Origin: Phycomyces nitens
Taxonomy: Eukaryota > Mucoromycota > Mucoromycetes > Mucorales > Phycomycetaceae
Length of the DNA: 64,000 nt
Reading direction: 5' to 3'
Assembly (NCBI GenBank): GCA_022702545.1
Contig: JAHRBC010000002.1
Span: forward strand, 1,488,001-1,552,000
A program made the position numbers and the translations under genes. Positions 31,189 through 43,834 of the stretch are shown here, piece after piece (the first letter of the stretch is position 1; every line of letters begins with the position of its first letter). The notes below the pieces were generated by a model. It saw only the letters and a program-made list of their open reading frames with translations, was not told where the DNA came from and searched no databases.

Positions 31189-34100
31189 ATGGCTCCTAAC
31201 CAAAGTTCAAGAAATACAGTCAAGTGCAGATGTTCTGTTTGCAAGAACAAACTGGGAGGCTTTAATATTATATCCTCTCAAACATTCAAACGACATATGA
31301 GAATAGAAGAAACAAAGAAAAACCTTCTCAGTCATAGGAGTAAGAAAGCTAATATAATTTTATTTTCCCAGTAAAATAACAAGTATAATATAGTATTTAA
31401 TGAAGACAGAATCGAAATGATTCATGAAACATCTGAGGCCGTTGATAAACATGAACAGTTTTTTGATGCTGAAGAATATGAAATTGAAAATGAAGGTGAA
31501 TTTGGTAATAGAAATAAATTTATTTTTTATTTTTCTTTACTAATTTTTATTTTAATATTTGGATAAAGATGAGGCAGCACCAGCACAGACAAGGAACCTA
31601 CCTTTTTCCGAAGCTGACACCATGTTTGGTGTTGATGGAGATGACTGTGTTCATGAGAGCATCTCTGAGAATGAAGAAGACAAGGAAGAAAGTGAAGATA
31701 GTGATGATGAGGCGGCAATTTTTGGTGAAGGTATGGATATCGTGAATTAATATTGACCCCTGATAAATAGAATTATATGAGCTAATTTTCATTTTTTACA
31801 CAAAAGATTTTTCTTTGGACCCACAACCAAAGTTGAATTTCATCCACCGTTTTATTGTCACCACCATTGCCCTATTTGTATCCTTGTACGTCGTTGATGA
31901 AGGAGCAGTTATCTTGATTGCCATTATCAACAAGATTCTTGAAATATTCCAGGATCCATTTTGTCTTCCTTTGAGTGTTCCTGGTCTCAAGCAATTGGCA
32001 GGTTATGGCAATTTGACAAGTGGGATAAAAGTATGTTGCATGCAGTGAATGCCATACAATCTATGATATTGGTGTATCTGTTCCTTTGTCTTGTACATCA
32101 ATCAAGTTTGGCGGCAGCTCTTTGTGTTCCAATCCGTTGTTCAAGTCTGGATCTGAGTCACGAATCCCAAAGAGAACATACGTATACCACTCTGTCATAG
32201 ACTCATTGAAAAAGTTTTTCGTCGCCCAGGATTTGAAGATGCAATCAATTCATGGAATCGTGGGCCAAAAGTAGATGGAGTATTGTTTGACATTTATGAT
32301 GGTATCATGTGGAATGAATTCCAGGACATTGATGGCTTCCCATTTGTTGACACTGACCGATCTCTCATGTTGACCTTGAATATCGACTGGTTCCAGCCAT
32401 TTGATGGTGTTACCTACTCTTGTGGAGCGATTTATCTTGCCATCAACAACCTTTCTCGGGAGATTAGGTTCAAAAAGGAGAATACAATTCTTGTTGGATT
32501 AATGCCAGGGCCAAAGGAAGCAAAGACATCAGAGATAAACAGCTATCTCCAACCTCTTGTTGATGAGTTGCAAAGTCTTTACAAGGGTGTCAAAATCCAA
32601 ACCCACCAATGTCCAAATGGTACAACAATCTGCACTGCTCTCTTTATGGTTGCCTGTGATATCCCCGCCGCAAGGAAAGTATGTGGATTTACATCCCATA
32701 CGAGTACAAATGCATGCCATAAGTGCAAACGCCAATTCTCCCGGTTAGCTGGAACGAGTTCTGTCAATTATTCTGGATTTGACTTCTCAAAGTGGCTCCT
32801 TCGCACTAAGAATGATAATTGTAAGGATGCTGAGGTCTGGAGAAATGCAACCACTAAGACTGAGAGACATCGTCTTGAAGTTGAAAATGGTGTTCGCTGG
32901 TCCGAACTGCATCATCTTGAGTACTTTGATGCTGTCTGCTGCACCATTATAGATCCAATGCACAACCTTTTCTTGGGAACTGCTAAGCAAATGATGGAAA
33001 AATGGGTTGCAGATGGAATAATTGACTCCAAAAAACTCGTCTCTATGCAAAACATGGTTAAAAATATGGTACTGCCACCTGATTACACACCACTAAAGAC
33101 AAAGATTGCAAAAGGATTTCCTTTCATGAAGGCTGATGAGTAGAAGTCGTGGTGCCTTGTATATTCTCCTGTTGTCCTGAAAGATCTACTCCCACCAAAA
33201 ATGTTTGAAAATTGGATATTCTTTGTCAATGCATGCTGTTTACTCATCAAGCCCAACATCACTGAAGACGAAATCGACAATGCTCATGAATATCTACAAA
33301 AATTTTGCCAAGGCTGTGAGAATCTTTATGATCTTGATCTTCTTTCACCGAATATGCACCTTCATCTTCATTTACATCAGACAGTTCAAGACTTTGGCCC
33401 TGTTTATGGTTACTGGCTTTTTGGCTTTGAGAGATACAATGGTATCCTCAAAAACATCCAGACAAACAGGAAAACCGGATTTGAATGGACATACATGAAG
33501 AGATTTGTTGAAGAAGTTCACAAAGAAGATTTTGCGCGGAATATACTTGAGTCTGCCAATGCACATGGTTATCTAAATATTTTCAAGAAATTGTTAAAAA
33601 CTGAGACTCGTTCAGTAATCCCGCCCAGTCAACCTCATGCATTCTCCCTGTCTGATTTCATAAATGCCGCATACAACACAACATCTTCTATCAAAGGCAA
33701 TGAATATCTTCCACCATCTGCATTTCCTCTTAGAACAAAGCCTTTGTCACCAATGCCAAGTCCTGATTATGATTGTCTTGTTGAACATTACCAAGTGGTC
33801 TATAATGACAGGTCAATCTCAAGTTGCAAAATCAACATGGACAGTTCTGCTTTTGTCAACGATTGGATTGTCATGCTGAAGTCTATCAACATTCTTGGCC
33901 AAGTATTCAAAGGCAATCATGGTAACAAACGTGGATCATACATTCAGGCATTGCTTGTGGAGGACAAAACAAATGTAATCTATGGATATATTGGAGAAAT
34001 CCAATATATTTTTATGCACACATTTAGTCTAGCATCCTTATCAACTGAATACCACAACCCCCAGCATACCTTTGCCTTTGTTAAATGGTATAAAACAACA

Positions 34101-34283
34101 TCTGATAGGACTAGAGAAATGGAAGGCATTGAGATCCACAAAAGCGAGTTTTCAAGAGTTGATTTTCAAAGTATCCTACCTATGCACCAAATTCTCATGC
34201 CAGTTGCAATTGTTGATTACCAGCCATTAAGCAAGATTAGCAAAAAACTTGTAGTTCCATTGCCACGCAAAATTTATACTTAG
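31189..34283 (+). pseudogene. Tnp2-type CACTA transposase of E3, two frameshifts and one nonsense codon
   Basis: Exon 1 (31189-about 31340) encodes the N-terminal finger (KCRCSVCKNKLGG, TFKRHM). Two acidic exons follow (about 31390-31505 and 31560-31735). The main exon starts after an acceptor near 31806. Lesions: a frameshift at about 32030 (in ATAAAAGTATG), a frameshift in a T run near 32217, and TAG 33141-33143 where E2 reads Trp (NEWKSW). Otherwise the sequence is conserved throughout: LTLNIDWFQPFDGVTYSCG, GLMPGPKEAKTSEIN, NACHKCKRQF and DPMHNLFLGTAKQM, then a C-terminal part ending VPLPRKIYT and TAG (34281-34283). E3 shows the full-length C-terminus that is cut off by nonsense codons in E2. 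Confidence 0.82.
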
Positions 34284-34375
34284 CTTTTAATATATTTATC
34301 TATTGGTCAAAACTCTTCAGCTATATTTACAATTTGCAGTTGATATAAAATATAGAGAGAAAAAGAAAAATATAT

Positions 34376-35599
34376 TTATTCATCTCTAATTGACCAGGGA
34401 GGCAAGATGGTGGACAGAGAAGTGGGGACAGGGACAACTTTAACTCCTCTTTGGATTCTAGGGGTCTTTGGTTTTGACTTTGACTGCCCCTTTCTCAAGT
34501 CACGGTCTTTAGAAATGCGATCAATTATTGCCAAGAGTCTGTTTAACTGTTTTTGTCATTAGTTTTAACTTGTGCTGCAACAAATACAAATTGAAAATAA
34601 TTACCTCATCACTTCTCTAACTGGGGCAAGCAATCTTTACAACCTTCAGGCTGACACCTTCACCAAAATCCTCAACACCTGATTCACCATCTGACATGAC
34701 CTCTTTTCGAAGAACATTGAGATATGCCATCTCATGAGCATTTCCTTCTTTTGGACCCATCTCAGCATCTATGATCTCCCAGTTGGTCTCATAGGTAATA
34801 ATGCGGCAATTACGAATCTGTTAATATTTTTAGAATATAAGATAACCATGTACATTAATATTTTTCTTATAATTACCTCTCTCATTCGGCTATTGATGCG
34901 TGCATTATGCTTCTTGATAATGCCTGCCTCCTCTGACATGTTAACACTTTGGTAGAAGGTCTTGTAGTTGTTTTTGATTTTAGCAACTACCATACTTGGC
35001 CAAAATCCAGCAGCACGAGGCTGTGAGAGTATATACTCTCTCAAATATTTGACAATCTTGACATTGTCCTGATGATCAATCCATTGATCAGTATTCCATT
35101 TTCTCCTGGCTTCATTCTCAGCAATCTCAATGGGATCATTGGACTTTAAGTCCCTTATCCACATTTTCTCATAGATCAAGTCCTGTATATTTTTATTAGA
35201 TTATATATTATTATACTCTGTCAAGATTATCTATACCAAAATGATCACACTCATCTGACTCTCACTGAGAGAAGGCTGAGCAGGAACAGAAAGAGAGATA
35301 GTTGCTGGCAAAACTGGGCCAGCAGGTGCTCCATTAAAAACACCATTGGCATGAGCATTCATGAATATGCTCACTGCGTTTGCTGAGCTAGCCTGCATGT
35401 CATACATCTTTCTAAGCTGGCAACTCATCGATGCCATCTGTCCAGAGAGTTCTTTATATCCCTCATCATCATTTCTGACTGTCTCAGATCTTGGGGCAAG
35501 TCTGCGGCGTTTTGGCTGATTACCTGCCCCCTGGGAAGAACTGCCAGGCTGTTCATTAGCATTTGATCTGCGATTAGAGTTTCTTGAGCTAGAAGACAT
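34376..35599 (-). pseudogene. ORF2 of E3: homologue of the E2 second protein, Trp-to-stop
   Basis: Four exons on the minus strand: about 35599-35234, 35182-34877, 34818-34605 and the last to TAA at 34376. The N-terminus is Ser/Asn-rich and basic (MSSSSRNSNRRSNANEQPG, then KRRRLAPRSE, a likely nuclear signal). The middle has KIVKYLREYILSQPRAAGFW and KIKNNYKTFYQ, which parallel KVIQDYLKNFHL and TIIINNYYNCL in E2. The third exon ends ACPS-stop-RSDE, with TAG at 34617-34619, versus CPNWRSDE in E2. The fourth ends ILPPWSIRDE. The family is unrecognised. It is conserved as a partner of the transposase, so a role in transposition is inferred. Confidence 0.62.
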
Positions 35600-37039
35600 T
35601 TTCTATATGTATTTTATAAATATAACAATATATGAATATATTAAAATATTATATTTTGCCTATTCAGCATATAAATACATACGAAGCAAAATACAGTTAT
35701 TGGTAAAGATATTTAGAAAATAAAAAGGGGACAGACTACAATATGCTTATTGAAAATATTTTTATTATAATTTACATTTTTAATCAGTGCTGTAAGATCA
35801 TCTGTATTAATCTATTTTGGTCTGTAAAACTGGGTCCCAGTATGTACGACTCATGGTAACCTCAAATAAATTTCAAATAATATATTCTCCTTTTCCTTTT
35901 CTTTCCTATTTATTTTATTTTTCAATACCCTGGTAAGTTATTATTTTTTAAACATGTTGTTTATATCGTCAAGTATACTATATTAACTACTGATATATTA
36001 TTAATATAGTATAATATGCTCTTCTTTTATGACAAAGGTAAATATAATATCATGATAAACTATATGTTTACTAATTATTCATTTAAAAGATTCACGGCTT
36101 TCTGATATTTCAAAATGATATTGATGATAATATACATGGTAAATATAAAAAGATCGTTATATTTTCTCTTATTAATTTATTATTTTTTAGTTGAACATAT
36201 TGCAATCCATGTTCTGTATTTTGTTTTTATCCCGCAATTCTCAATATGTAAGCAAACATCTTGTATAAGCTCTTACTATTTGCCAAATACTACTTTAGTT
36301 ATCACATTTTATATCTGCAATCTGGAATAAATATTTTTCTATGATTGCATATAGCTTTATGGGTAAATACAAAATGAAAAATATGGATTATTTTAAAAAT
36401 TAATATCTGTTACTTCTTTTATCACAAATATATAAATATCTATTCACAAGAAACTCTCCTGCTTTATTTGTCTTTTACAAGGAGTACCTGCCCATACTGT
36501 GTCTATATATCAAAAGGTATACTATATAGATGAGTAATATTTTTGAAATCTAGGTCTAGAACAAAATTCTAAATAATATTCTCCTAAAAATAAAAATAAT
36601 AAAATAAACTATTCATAAATGATTTTCCATAAAAATATTTATAAAAAGTGTGAGAACTATGTAGCTGTTCAATAAGAAGCTGTTATTATAGTGACAGTTA
36701 AAATATAGTCCAATAAAATGTCACCATTGATACGTGAAATAAAACATTTGCGTGTTTCTATAATCTTTAAACCATTGTTTTCTTGATTCTTAAAAGAAAA
36801 CAAAAATGCAACATTATACAAGAACATCTGTTTTTTTTTAAAAAAAAAAGTAATTTATAGTCAGTTTGTGTATGGTAATACTATAGTTCTTTATGAGAGT
36901 GTTTCCATCCTTAGGATAAATAAAAGAATTATAGGTAGAAATAATATCTGTCTGAATAGTAAAATATTACTCAAAGTCTGGGTAAAATCTTTTATTTCAC
37001 TCAGAATTTCATATTATTTTACATATGTAAAAGGAACAT
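35600..37039. other. Non-coding ORF2-side arm of E3
   Basis: AT-rich, closed frames, several short direct A/T tracts, and a poly-T/poly-A block at 36831-36850. Subterminal regions of CACTA elements usually hold short transposase-binding repeats. I could not pick out a clear repeated motif here. Confidence 0.5.
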
Positions 37040-37051
37040 ATTTTTGCAGTG

Positions 37052-38350
37052 CTCCATGTATCTCATCACCTCATCAAGATCTTCAGTAACCCCTCTTCTT
37101 GTCTTTATCTCCTCCAAAGATGTACCCATTGGGGTCACCATTCCAATGGTGGTTCCTTCTGCTAGCACCAAGTCCTTACTGAGTCCATTGGCCACCACTA
37201 TTTGTGCTTTTCGACTGGGGTGCAATACTGTGGGGCATACAATCAATCCTTGGTAGGAGCTACCTACTCCTGGTTCTAACAAACTGGCTACTCCTGCCAT
37301 CGTGAACTGATTGGTCTTGCACTTTACCGACACGCACTCCACCTGGTACAGTGCTAAGCACAACTCCTCTGCTAAGCACACTGCCGAGATGTTCTCTCCC
37401 ACTGGTTGGACCTGAACTTGCAACACTCTCTCCTGCTCTTCCTGGTCAACCTCTGCGTGTATTCCCGTGCCATCATGCGTGGGTATAATTACATACTCTG
37501 GCTCGGCCTCATCAGTTCCTTTGGCTATCTCAAACTTCAATTGTTTGTTGTATGGTTCCACTACTACCTTGGCTCCTTTGAGGAAATCCCTTCCTAAGAT
37601 GAAAGGTGACTCGGGATGATCACAGACTAGGAAGTTATGGATAACTTGAAGTTTTCTTGAGAAGACTAGTTCCACTCCTGGGATCCATCCTTTCGCATGC
37701 TCAACATGTCGTCCTCCAAAGTTAAGCTTCACATTGCTCTTCTCCATTCTGGATTCCCACTTCAAGGCCTGTACCAAGGAATAAGGTAGTAAACTCACTG
37801 AAGCCCCACTGTCAATCATGGCTTCACAGAGCTCGTCCTCCAGTACTACATGTACTGCTTGGAGGGTCCCTTGTTTCATATTGGCTCTTGACAGATCAAT
37901 GGTGGTTCCTCCTTCCACCAAATTCACAGCTCCTGTGTTGACTTTTACTGCTGCAGCCCCAAATCCAAGGCCTTCTTTCAACTTCATACGCAGGTCAGGT
38001 GAGTGATACATGAGTTGAGGTACTGAGATTGACAGTTCCATTCGCTTGAGAGCGCCTACTATGTCATACTCCTCCACTTGTCCGTCTGGTCCTATCATCA
38101 TGGGATGATTCTTGCGTGCCTTTTCCAGTACAGACGGCTTAGGCAGTCCTAGCTTTACTGCCTCCTGGTCCAGCTCCTTCTTTACCTTCTTGGTGGCCCG
38201 CGCCTTCTCCAACTGCTTCTTTACACATTCTTCGGCTTCCTTAGCCACCAGCACCTCTCTCATCTGCATCTCAGTATCCTCTTCGACAGTCGTGTATACA
38301 GCTCTGATGGAGTTTACGGGGTTATGGTTAGGATGGGCAACAGTCCCTGT
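37052..38350 (-). pseudogene. Element C pol fragment: aspartic protease
   Basis: Frame open from the gag overlap; the conserved part is a Lys/Glu-rich linker and then the protease (EAMIDSGASVSLLPYSLVQAL, FILGRDFLKGAKV). It runs to DEVMRYME, where E3 begins. The apparent last residues, encoded at 37019-37051, belong to E3 and not to this element. Confidence 0.75.
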
Positions 38351-39471
38351 TACTGGCGCCCTGGCTGAAAATCCTGACGACCTTCTCCCTTCTTGGCGTC
38401 CATTCTACAGCCGTTCATGGTGTGGCCCTGCTGTCCACAATTTCCGCAAGCTGCCGTACAATTCTTGATGATATGCCTCGGATTCTGGCAATTGTAGCAT
38501 CCTCTTGGCTGCTCTCCATATGTTGGTTCTTTTCTTGGCTTGGGCTCCAGGTGTCTCAACCTGTCATCAATAACCAAGGTCAGCATCTTCACTAGCCTGT
38601 CCTCTTGGCTCTCTGCTTGCCCTTGGTATGCCTGATGGTAGCTTGGGTTGCCATGGCCCATGTCCTGTTGGGCTCCAATTGCATAAATTGCAGGTGAGAT
38701 TCCAGGTGCCCAACCTTGACTGTATGGGTAGTTACCCACTGTTGCTCCCATGCTCCCTCCATTTGGCATTTGACCTGAATGCTGCTGCTCCATGCTCACA
38801 CCCAGCTGAGCCTGGTAATCCAGTCTTTGTATCACCTCCTGTAGTTCGGCAAGCTCTTTAATTGGCATCATGGCCACCATTCCTTGGTACTGTGGAAGGA
38901 GTCCATTGATAATCCACCCAATAGTCTCAAGCTCTGCCATTGCCGTCTTTGGCTGGAATCGACGCAACAACCTGATCTTGTCGGCCATATAGGCTCCTGC
39001 AGTCTCGTTAGGCACTTGGGTGCGTCATTGATAAGCTTGTGCCAAGGTAATGTACTTGGCTGGCAACAAAAACTGTTTCACAAATTTATCCGTGAAACTT
39101 TGGCCCTGGGCCCCTGTGCTGGCTCCTTCAAAGTGCACGTCCTTCCAGCTCTGCTCCTGGAACCATTCTTGGGCTGTGCCAACCAGCACGATAGACGCTG
39201 CCTTGATCTTAGTTTCATCTGACTCTGCCATTTGAAACAGAGGCATCTGTCTTAACGCCATCAAGAATTCGTAGACGTTCTCATCGTAGGCATCTCCTGA
39301 GAATACACCTGCTGTAGTGCTGTGGTTGACCCACAAGGGTCCAGCTCCTTGGCCATAGACGCCATTGTTTGCACCTTGATGAAGAGGGTAGCCAAACTGC
39401 CTCATGTTGTTCCAATATGCCTGGAACGGGTTCATACCTGCGAAACCGCCATGTTCTTTATCCTTGGACAT
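38350..39471 (-). pseudogene. Element C Gag with two zinc knuckles, one nonsense codon
   Basis: A 373-codon frame starting MSKDKEHGGFAG, with the Gag core (ASIVLVGTAQEWFQEQSW, FTDKFVKQFLLPAKYITLAQAYQ) and two CCHC-like knuckles at the end (CYNCQNPRHIIKNC, CGNCGQQGHTMNGC). A TGA at 39025-39027 after LAQAYQ interrupts it, with the frame continuing RTQVPNETAGAY. Two knuckles distinguish this family from A and B, which have one. Confidence 0.78.
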
Positions 39472-39599
39472 GTTGAATAAAATAGTTTTTGTTGTTGCTA
39501 GTATACTCTTGTTTGTTGTATGTTTTAGTTGTATATGCCCAGCTTCTCTACCATGTAGTGTTGGACTGTTTTTGGATCTTTTGTATACTGTGCGGTATG

Positions 39600-39940
39600 A
39601 ACTGGAGGTCTTTTACGAGAAAAGGAAGTTATATGCACGGGATTGGATTGGGATTGGGGATAGAGGCACAACACAAACAATACAACGAAGTTGTAGAAAG
39701 ATGTAAACTTGATATTCTCTTAGCATTTCAGACAATTCAAAGTGACCAGAGCGACCTATGTCCTCTGCGACAAATATAGACTTAACGGAAAAAGAACGTG
39801 TTTTATTCAATAAGCTGTTACAAGCCTAATAGCTACAAGGCCTCTAAGGTAGTACTAGCTACTGATAACGTTGCCATTGTGCTCCTAGTAGCTCGTCCTC
39901 ACACCAGACCAAACTGTCTGTTGCTCCGACCCGGACAACA
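39600..39940 (-). repeat. 5' LTR of element C (3' limit uncertain)
   Basis: Begins TGTTGTCCGGGTCGG (minus strand, 39940). A GAATAAAACACG polyadenylation-like block is at about 39806. The boundary with the leader cannot be set without a second LTR. Confidence 0.5.
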
Positions 39941-41764
39941 TTACAGAATTATTAATTTGTTGTAGTTGTAGTCTCTCAATCAAGTATTCATATAATAAAC
40001 GAAATATGTAGATAGAATATGATGATGTCATTAGATAAATATGTGTATATCTGTATATCCCATATTATGGTGATAACAATAATAATAATAAATAATAATC
40101 AATTATGTGTATGATGATCTGTGTATTGGATAATCTCATAAAGGCAGACCCATTTGACTGGAATAGCTGAGGATATTATTTTATCCTTCAGTCTTACTCT
40201 CAGATTTAGCAGTGATCAATACTCATTTACAACAATAACAAAGAAATAATCTAGAGACTAGAATATATAGCGCAAATGTATTTTTTTATCAAATAAAATG
40301 AAAAATAATTTTTTTCAGAATCTATTGCTCCAAAAAAAAAACAAACCAGGGAGGCTTGTTTGCATAGAATAACTACAATTAGCTTGCAATAGTCTACAAT
40401 CATCCTTGATGAACTGTTAAAACATATTATAAAACCCACTATAAAATATAATGAAAGATAAAACTGGTTGTTTGTAAGTGGTCAATCTCCCCTGACACAA
40501 ACTGTCTGTGTATCATAAAATATAATGCAAAAAAGGGTAGATTGACTAGAAATATATTGTGGCTACAATTTATATTTAAGTTTTGTGCTGTTTGAGGGCA
40601 TTTAAATATTCTACATTGGATTCTTATATACCAGTAGGTAGGATGATTCAGTTCACCCCTGTTGTATTTGCACATCTATATGTACAACAAAGACATATAT
40701 AATCAATCCCAGTATTCAATATAACTGGTGAATCTAACACGGACTATGAATTACAACATCAGTATAAAAGGAACAGGAACACAGACTAGCAACATCATCT
40801 TAATTGATACCAACTTTTCTACCTCATTAAAAACCACACTATACAAAGTCTCACTTTACTTACCACGTCTCTTTATTTCATTACCTTTATTATCACATTT
40901 TACTATATTCCTACCCTAAATACATCAACTCCCATATCTTTTTAGTCTACTACAGATCACAATTATATATTACCAAAAGCATAGTAAAACTATACAATTA
41001 AGTAGCTTGTTTTATAAGCTTTATCTACATAATACCCTTAGACTTTTGTAGTGATAGTAGACCCTAAACCTAGAAATATTCTATTCTTTTTAATAAAAAT
41101 AAAAACGTAAAACATTACTAATCAATTATAAACAAGAAATCAAATAATCGGTGATATATTACTGGTGAAGAAGAATAAAGAAGCTTTCAATCCATTCATT
41201 TAATTGGCTTTCATGAAGAGTATGCTCGATATTTTTGATAAATGCATGACTGTTGTATTTGGCATAATGGTATATCAGAGAAAAGTGATATATAAACCCA
41301 GATAGCTGGATTATCTAAAATCAAGACAAACTATACCATCCAGAAATCCTTATCCAAATATGAAAATACCATACCCAATCTATTGTGGGACAAAGTCCCA
41401 AAATACCTATTAACTGATAACACAGCTATTATGATAATGAATATCCAAGCTGATAAGAATTATAACAATAATTATAAATACTAAGTTAACATACTTCTTG
41501 ACAGAACTTTAACTTTTTCTCAATCATAATAAAGAGTCTCAAAGTATCCACCATCCCATTTTCTACTACAAATATCACAAACTTGAATACATGGGCTTGG
41601 TAGATGTTTCAAACAATGGGCGCAGTAAGTAATGTTATTTTTATGATAAATTATAGTATATTAAATCATATTAGTATCACTTGCAGGAATAATCGAAAAC
41701 AATAAAATATAAGTAGAGAAAAATTCCATCTGTTCTTCATAATTATCAAAACAAATTGAAAACT
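39941..41764. other. AT-rich intergenic stretch upstream of the P450 gene
   Basis: No gene supported. Short frames only, several imperfect palindromic A/T tracts, and an (AAT)n run at 40078-40095. The promoter of the P450 gene must lie in the last part, but no distinctive box is visible. Confidence 0.5.
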
Positions 41765-43834
41765 ATGAGTATTTTTAAAAAAATATTTCCACATCAAATT
41801 TTCAAATATTACAAGACCTTTCCTGGGAAACTTGTTAAAATGATCTTTATGCTACTGTTTATTCATTCTGTATTGAAGGTAAGGCTAAGAATATATGACC
41901 AAGTTATCATTGTAGTTAATGGGTTTATTCTTGCAGAGAATATACTGGGCATTCTTTAGTCCTCTTGGAACTATTCCTGGCCCATTTATAGAAAAGTTTA
42001 TTTCAGGATCAGAACTGTTCTTTGAGATAAATCCAGGTCAAAGGTAACCCGTCTATAATAATTCAACATAAATGAGCCAAAGAAGTATATTTTATAAATA
42101 TATATACTATTAAAATAGATTCAAAAAGGTTATAAAGTACCACCATAAATATGGACATGTTGTCCGCATCGGCCCCAACTCAGTTTCTGTGTCTGATAAA
42201 GATATGATAAAGCAAATCTTAATTACTGAAGATTTCGAAAAAGGTCCATCATACACTAGGTTCCAAAGTACGTTTTATAATCTCCATAAATATACAGCTG
42301 TCTCATATTTATTTTGGTTTATAACATATTATATATTTATTTTAGACGGTACGGCTGCCAGTATGTTGGATACAACAGACAAGATTTTTCATAAACAACG
42401 TGCAAGTATAACCAGTATAAATTGTTATCAAGACAATGATTAATTTTTTTTTAAAAAAAAACTTGTGGTATATAGAGACGCCTCGTTTCTCCGGCATTCT
42501 CTACCAAATATATCAAATCCCTTGAGCCTCTTTTTAAATCGGTCATGGAGGATTTTATCAGACGAATAAACCAAGAAATTTCGAACAAAAAAGAAAACGA
42601 TGAATTCGCCACAGTGGATATATGGTGGTTTGTGAGATGCCTTGCGTTTGATATTATTGGTGAAACTTCACTGGGAGGAACTTTCAATATGCTCAGCAAC
42701 AACGACCACATTGTGCTTGTAAACGTTGGAAAGTTGCTGAGAGGAATAGATTTTGTAAGTTTGTATACACTGTGTCAAGTTATTTTTAAACGTTATTAAT
42801 ACGTATAAACCACAGGTAATCAATCACCCATGGATCGCAAAAATCATTCTCCTTCGAAAGGTTAAAAAGAATCCTGAGCTGGTGAAAGTAAGTCCATTAG
42901 ACTGTTGGCGCATTTGTCGTACAATATATGAATACAACACGCTCATGACTAACTGTCCAACCTATTTAGTTTGTAAAAGGCCTTATCATAGACCGATCCA
43001 AGGCTAAATTACACCACGATGATATTATTCAAATTTTGATAAACACTCAACAAGCCCCAAAGGAAGAGGATAGATTGAGCTCAGACGATATTGTAGTAGA
43101 GACAACACTATTTCTGGTTGCTGGCGCAGAGACAACAAGTAATACAATTGGATTCGCCATAATCGAACTATGCCGAAACAATGGTATTTTGGTTAAACTT
43201 CGCAAAGAAATCGATTCTATTGAATTGGAAAAAGGAAGACTCGTCTTTCGGCAAAATCAGCTCAAGAATCTTCCCTACCTAAATGCCGTGATAAACGAGA
43301 CAATGAGATTGAATACTATTCCATCGAATGGGCTTGAAAGATTAGTGACCCATGATATAGTTATGAAAGGAGACATTTATGTACCCAGTGGAGTATGTCA
43401 ATGGATTAGAGTTAAATAGACAAAACAAATCATACACTGACTATTCTTTAGACTATAGTAAGATGCTATACTGGTATTGCACAGACCCACCCTGACTATT
43501 GGCCTGATCCTATGGAATTTAAGCCTGAGAGATGGCTTCAAGATGCAGATCCAAAACCAGATATGGATGCTTATTATCCATTTAGTGCAGGGTAGAGTAT
43601 TCAAAAGTATATATAGGAATATGAAATTCACTTGTTGCTTCTAGGTCAAGAAACTGTGTCGGAAAAGAATTTGCGATGAATGAAATGCGTCTTGCTTTAT
43701 CAACCGTCATAAAGTACTATGATATAGAGCCGATTCAAGAAGAGATGGAAATGTCAAAAGAGACACGTTATTTCATAACCTTGACATTGGCATCTCCTAG
43801 CTTCAAGATCCGTATGAAGCATAGGGACTTTTGA
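41765..43834 (+). CDS. Cytochrome P450 monooxygenase, 9 exons, intact
   Basis: Exons 41765-41878, 41937-42043, 42119-42267, 42346-42401, 42476-42754, 42816-42887, 42970-43392, 43452-43591 and 43645-43834 give 1530 nt, 509 residues, the usual length of a microsomal P450. A hydrophobic N-terminal anchor (MIFMLLFIHSVL) is followed by the proline hinge TIPGPF. The C-helix region reads FHKQRRRLVSPAFS. The I-helix has AGAETT at about 310-315, the K-helix ETMR at about 369-372, then FKPERW and the heme loop FSAGSRNCVG with Cys at about 451. All diagnostic residues are present. It should be an ER-bound, NADPH-P450 reductase-dependent oxidase; substrate unknown. Intron 4 is of GC-AG type (GCAAGT donor at 42402). 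AATAAA lies 47 bp after the stop. Its neighbours are only transposons, so there is no cluster context. Confidence 0.9.

Larger units (their letters stand above)
30959..37051. mobile_element. CACTA-like two-gene DNA transposon E3 (6.1 kb, both ends)
   Basis: Left end CACTGCAAAAAT at 30959-30970; right end ATTTTTGCAGTG at 37040-37051. Both termini have a CATAT block 24 bp inside the tip, shared with E1. The transposase (plus) and ORF2 (minus) are convergent with about 90 bp between stops, exactly as in E2. The ORF2-side arm (35600-37040) is about 1.4 kb and non-coding. The flanks do not match: left is LTR L6, right is gypsy element C, and no 3-bp target duplication is seen (TCA versus CTC). Confidence 0.82.
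37052..39940 (-). mobile_element. Truncated Ty3/gypsy element C (LTR, gag, protease)
   Basis: Minus strand, from the LTR start TGTTGTCCGGG at 39940 through gag to protease. The element stops exactly at the E3 terminus (37051/37052); RT, RNase H, integrase and the other LTR are absent. Protease is in the -1 frame relative to gag and open across the gag stop. Confidence 0.78.

Noticed and set aside
35785..35790. Closer right end for E3 at TTTTTAATCAGTG (35777-35789)
   Set aside because: Differs from the exact 12-bp tip and lacks the CATAT spacing; the exact tip at 37051 also coincides with the break in element C.
37019..37051. C-terminal residues of the element C protease frame
   Set aside because: These codons come from the terminus of E3, read through by chance to the first stop.
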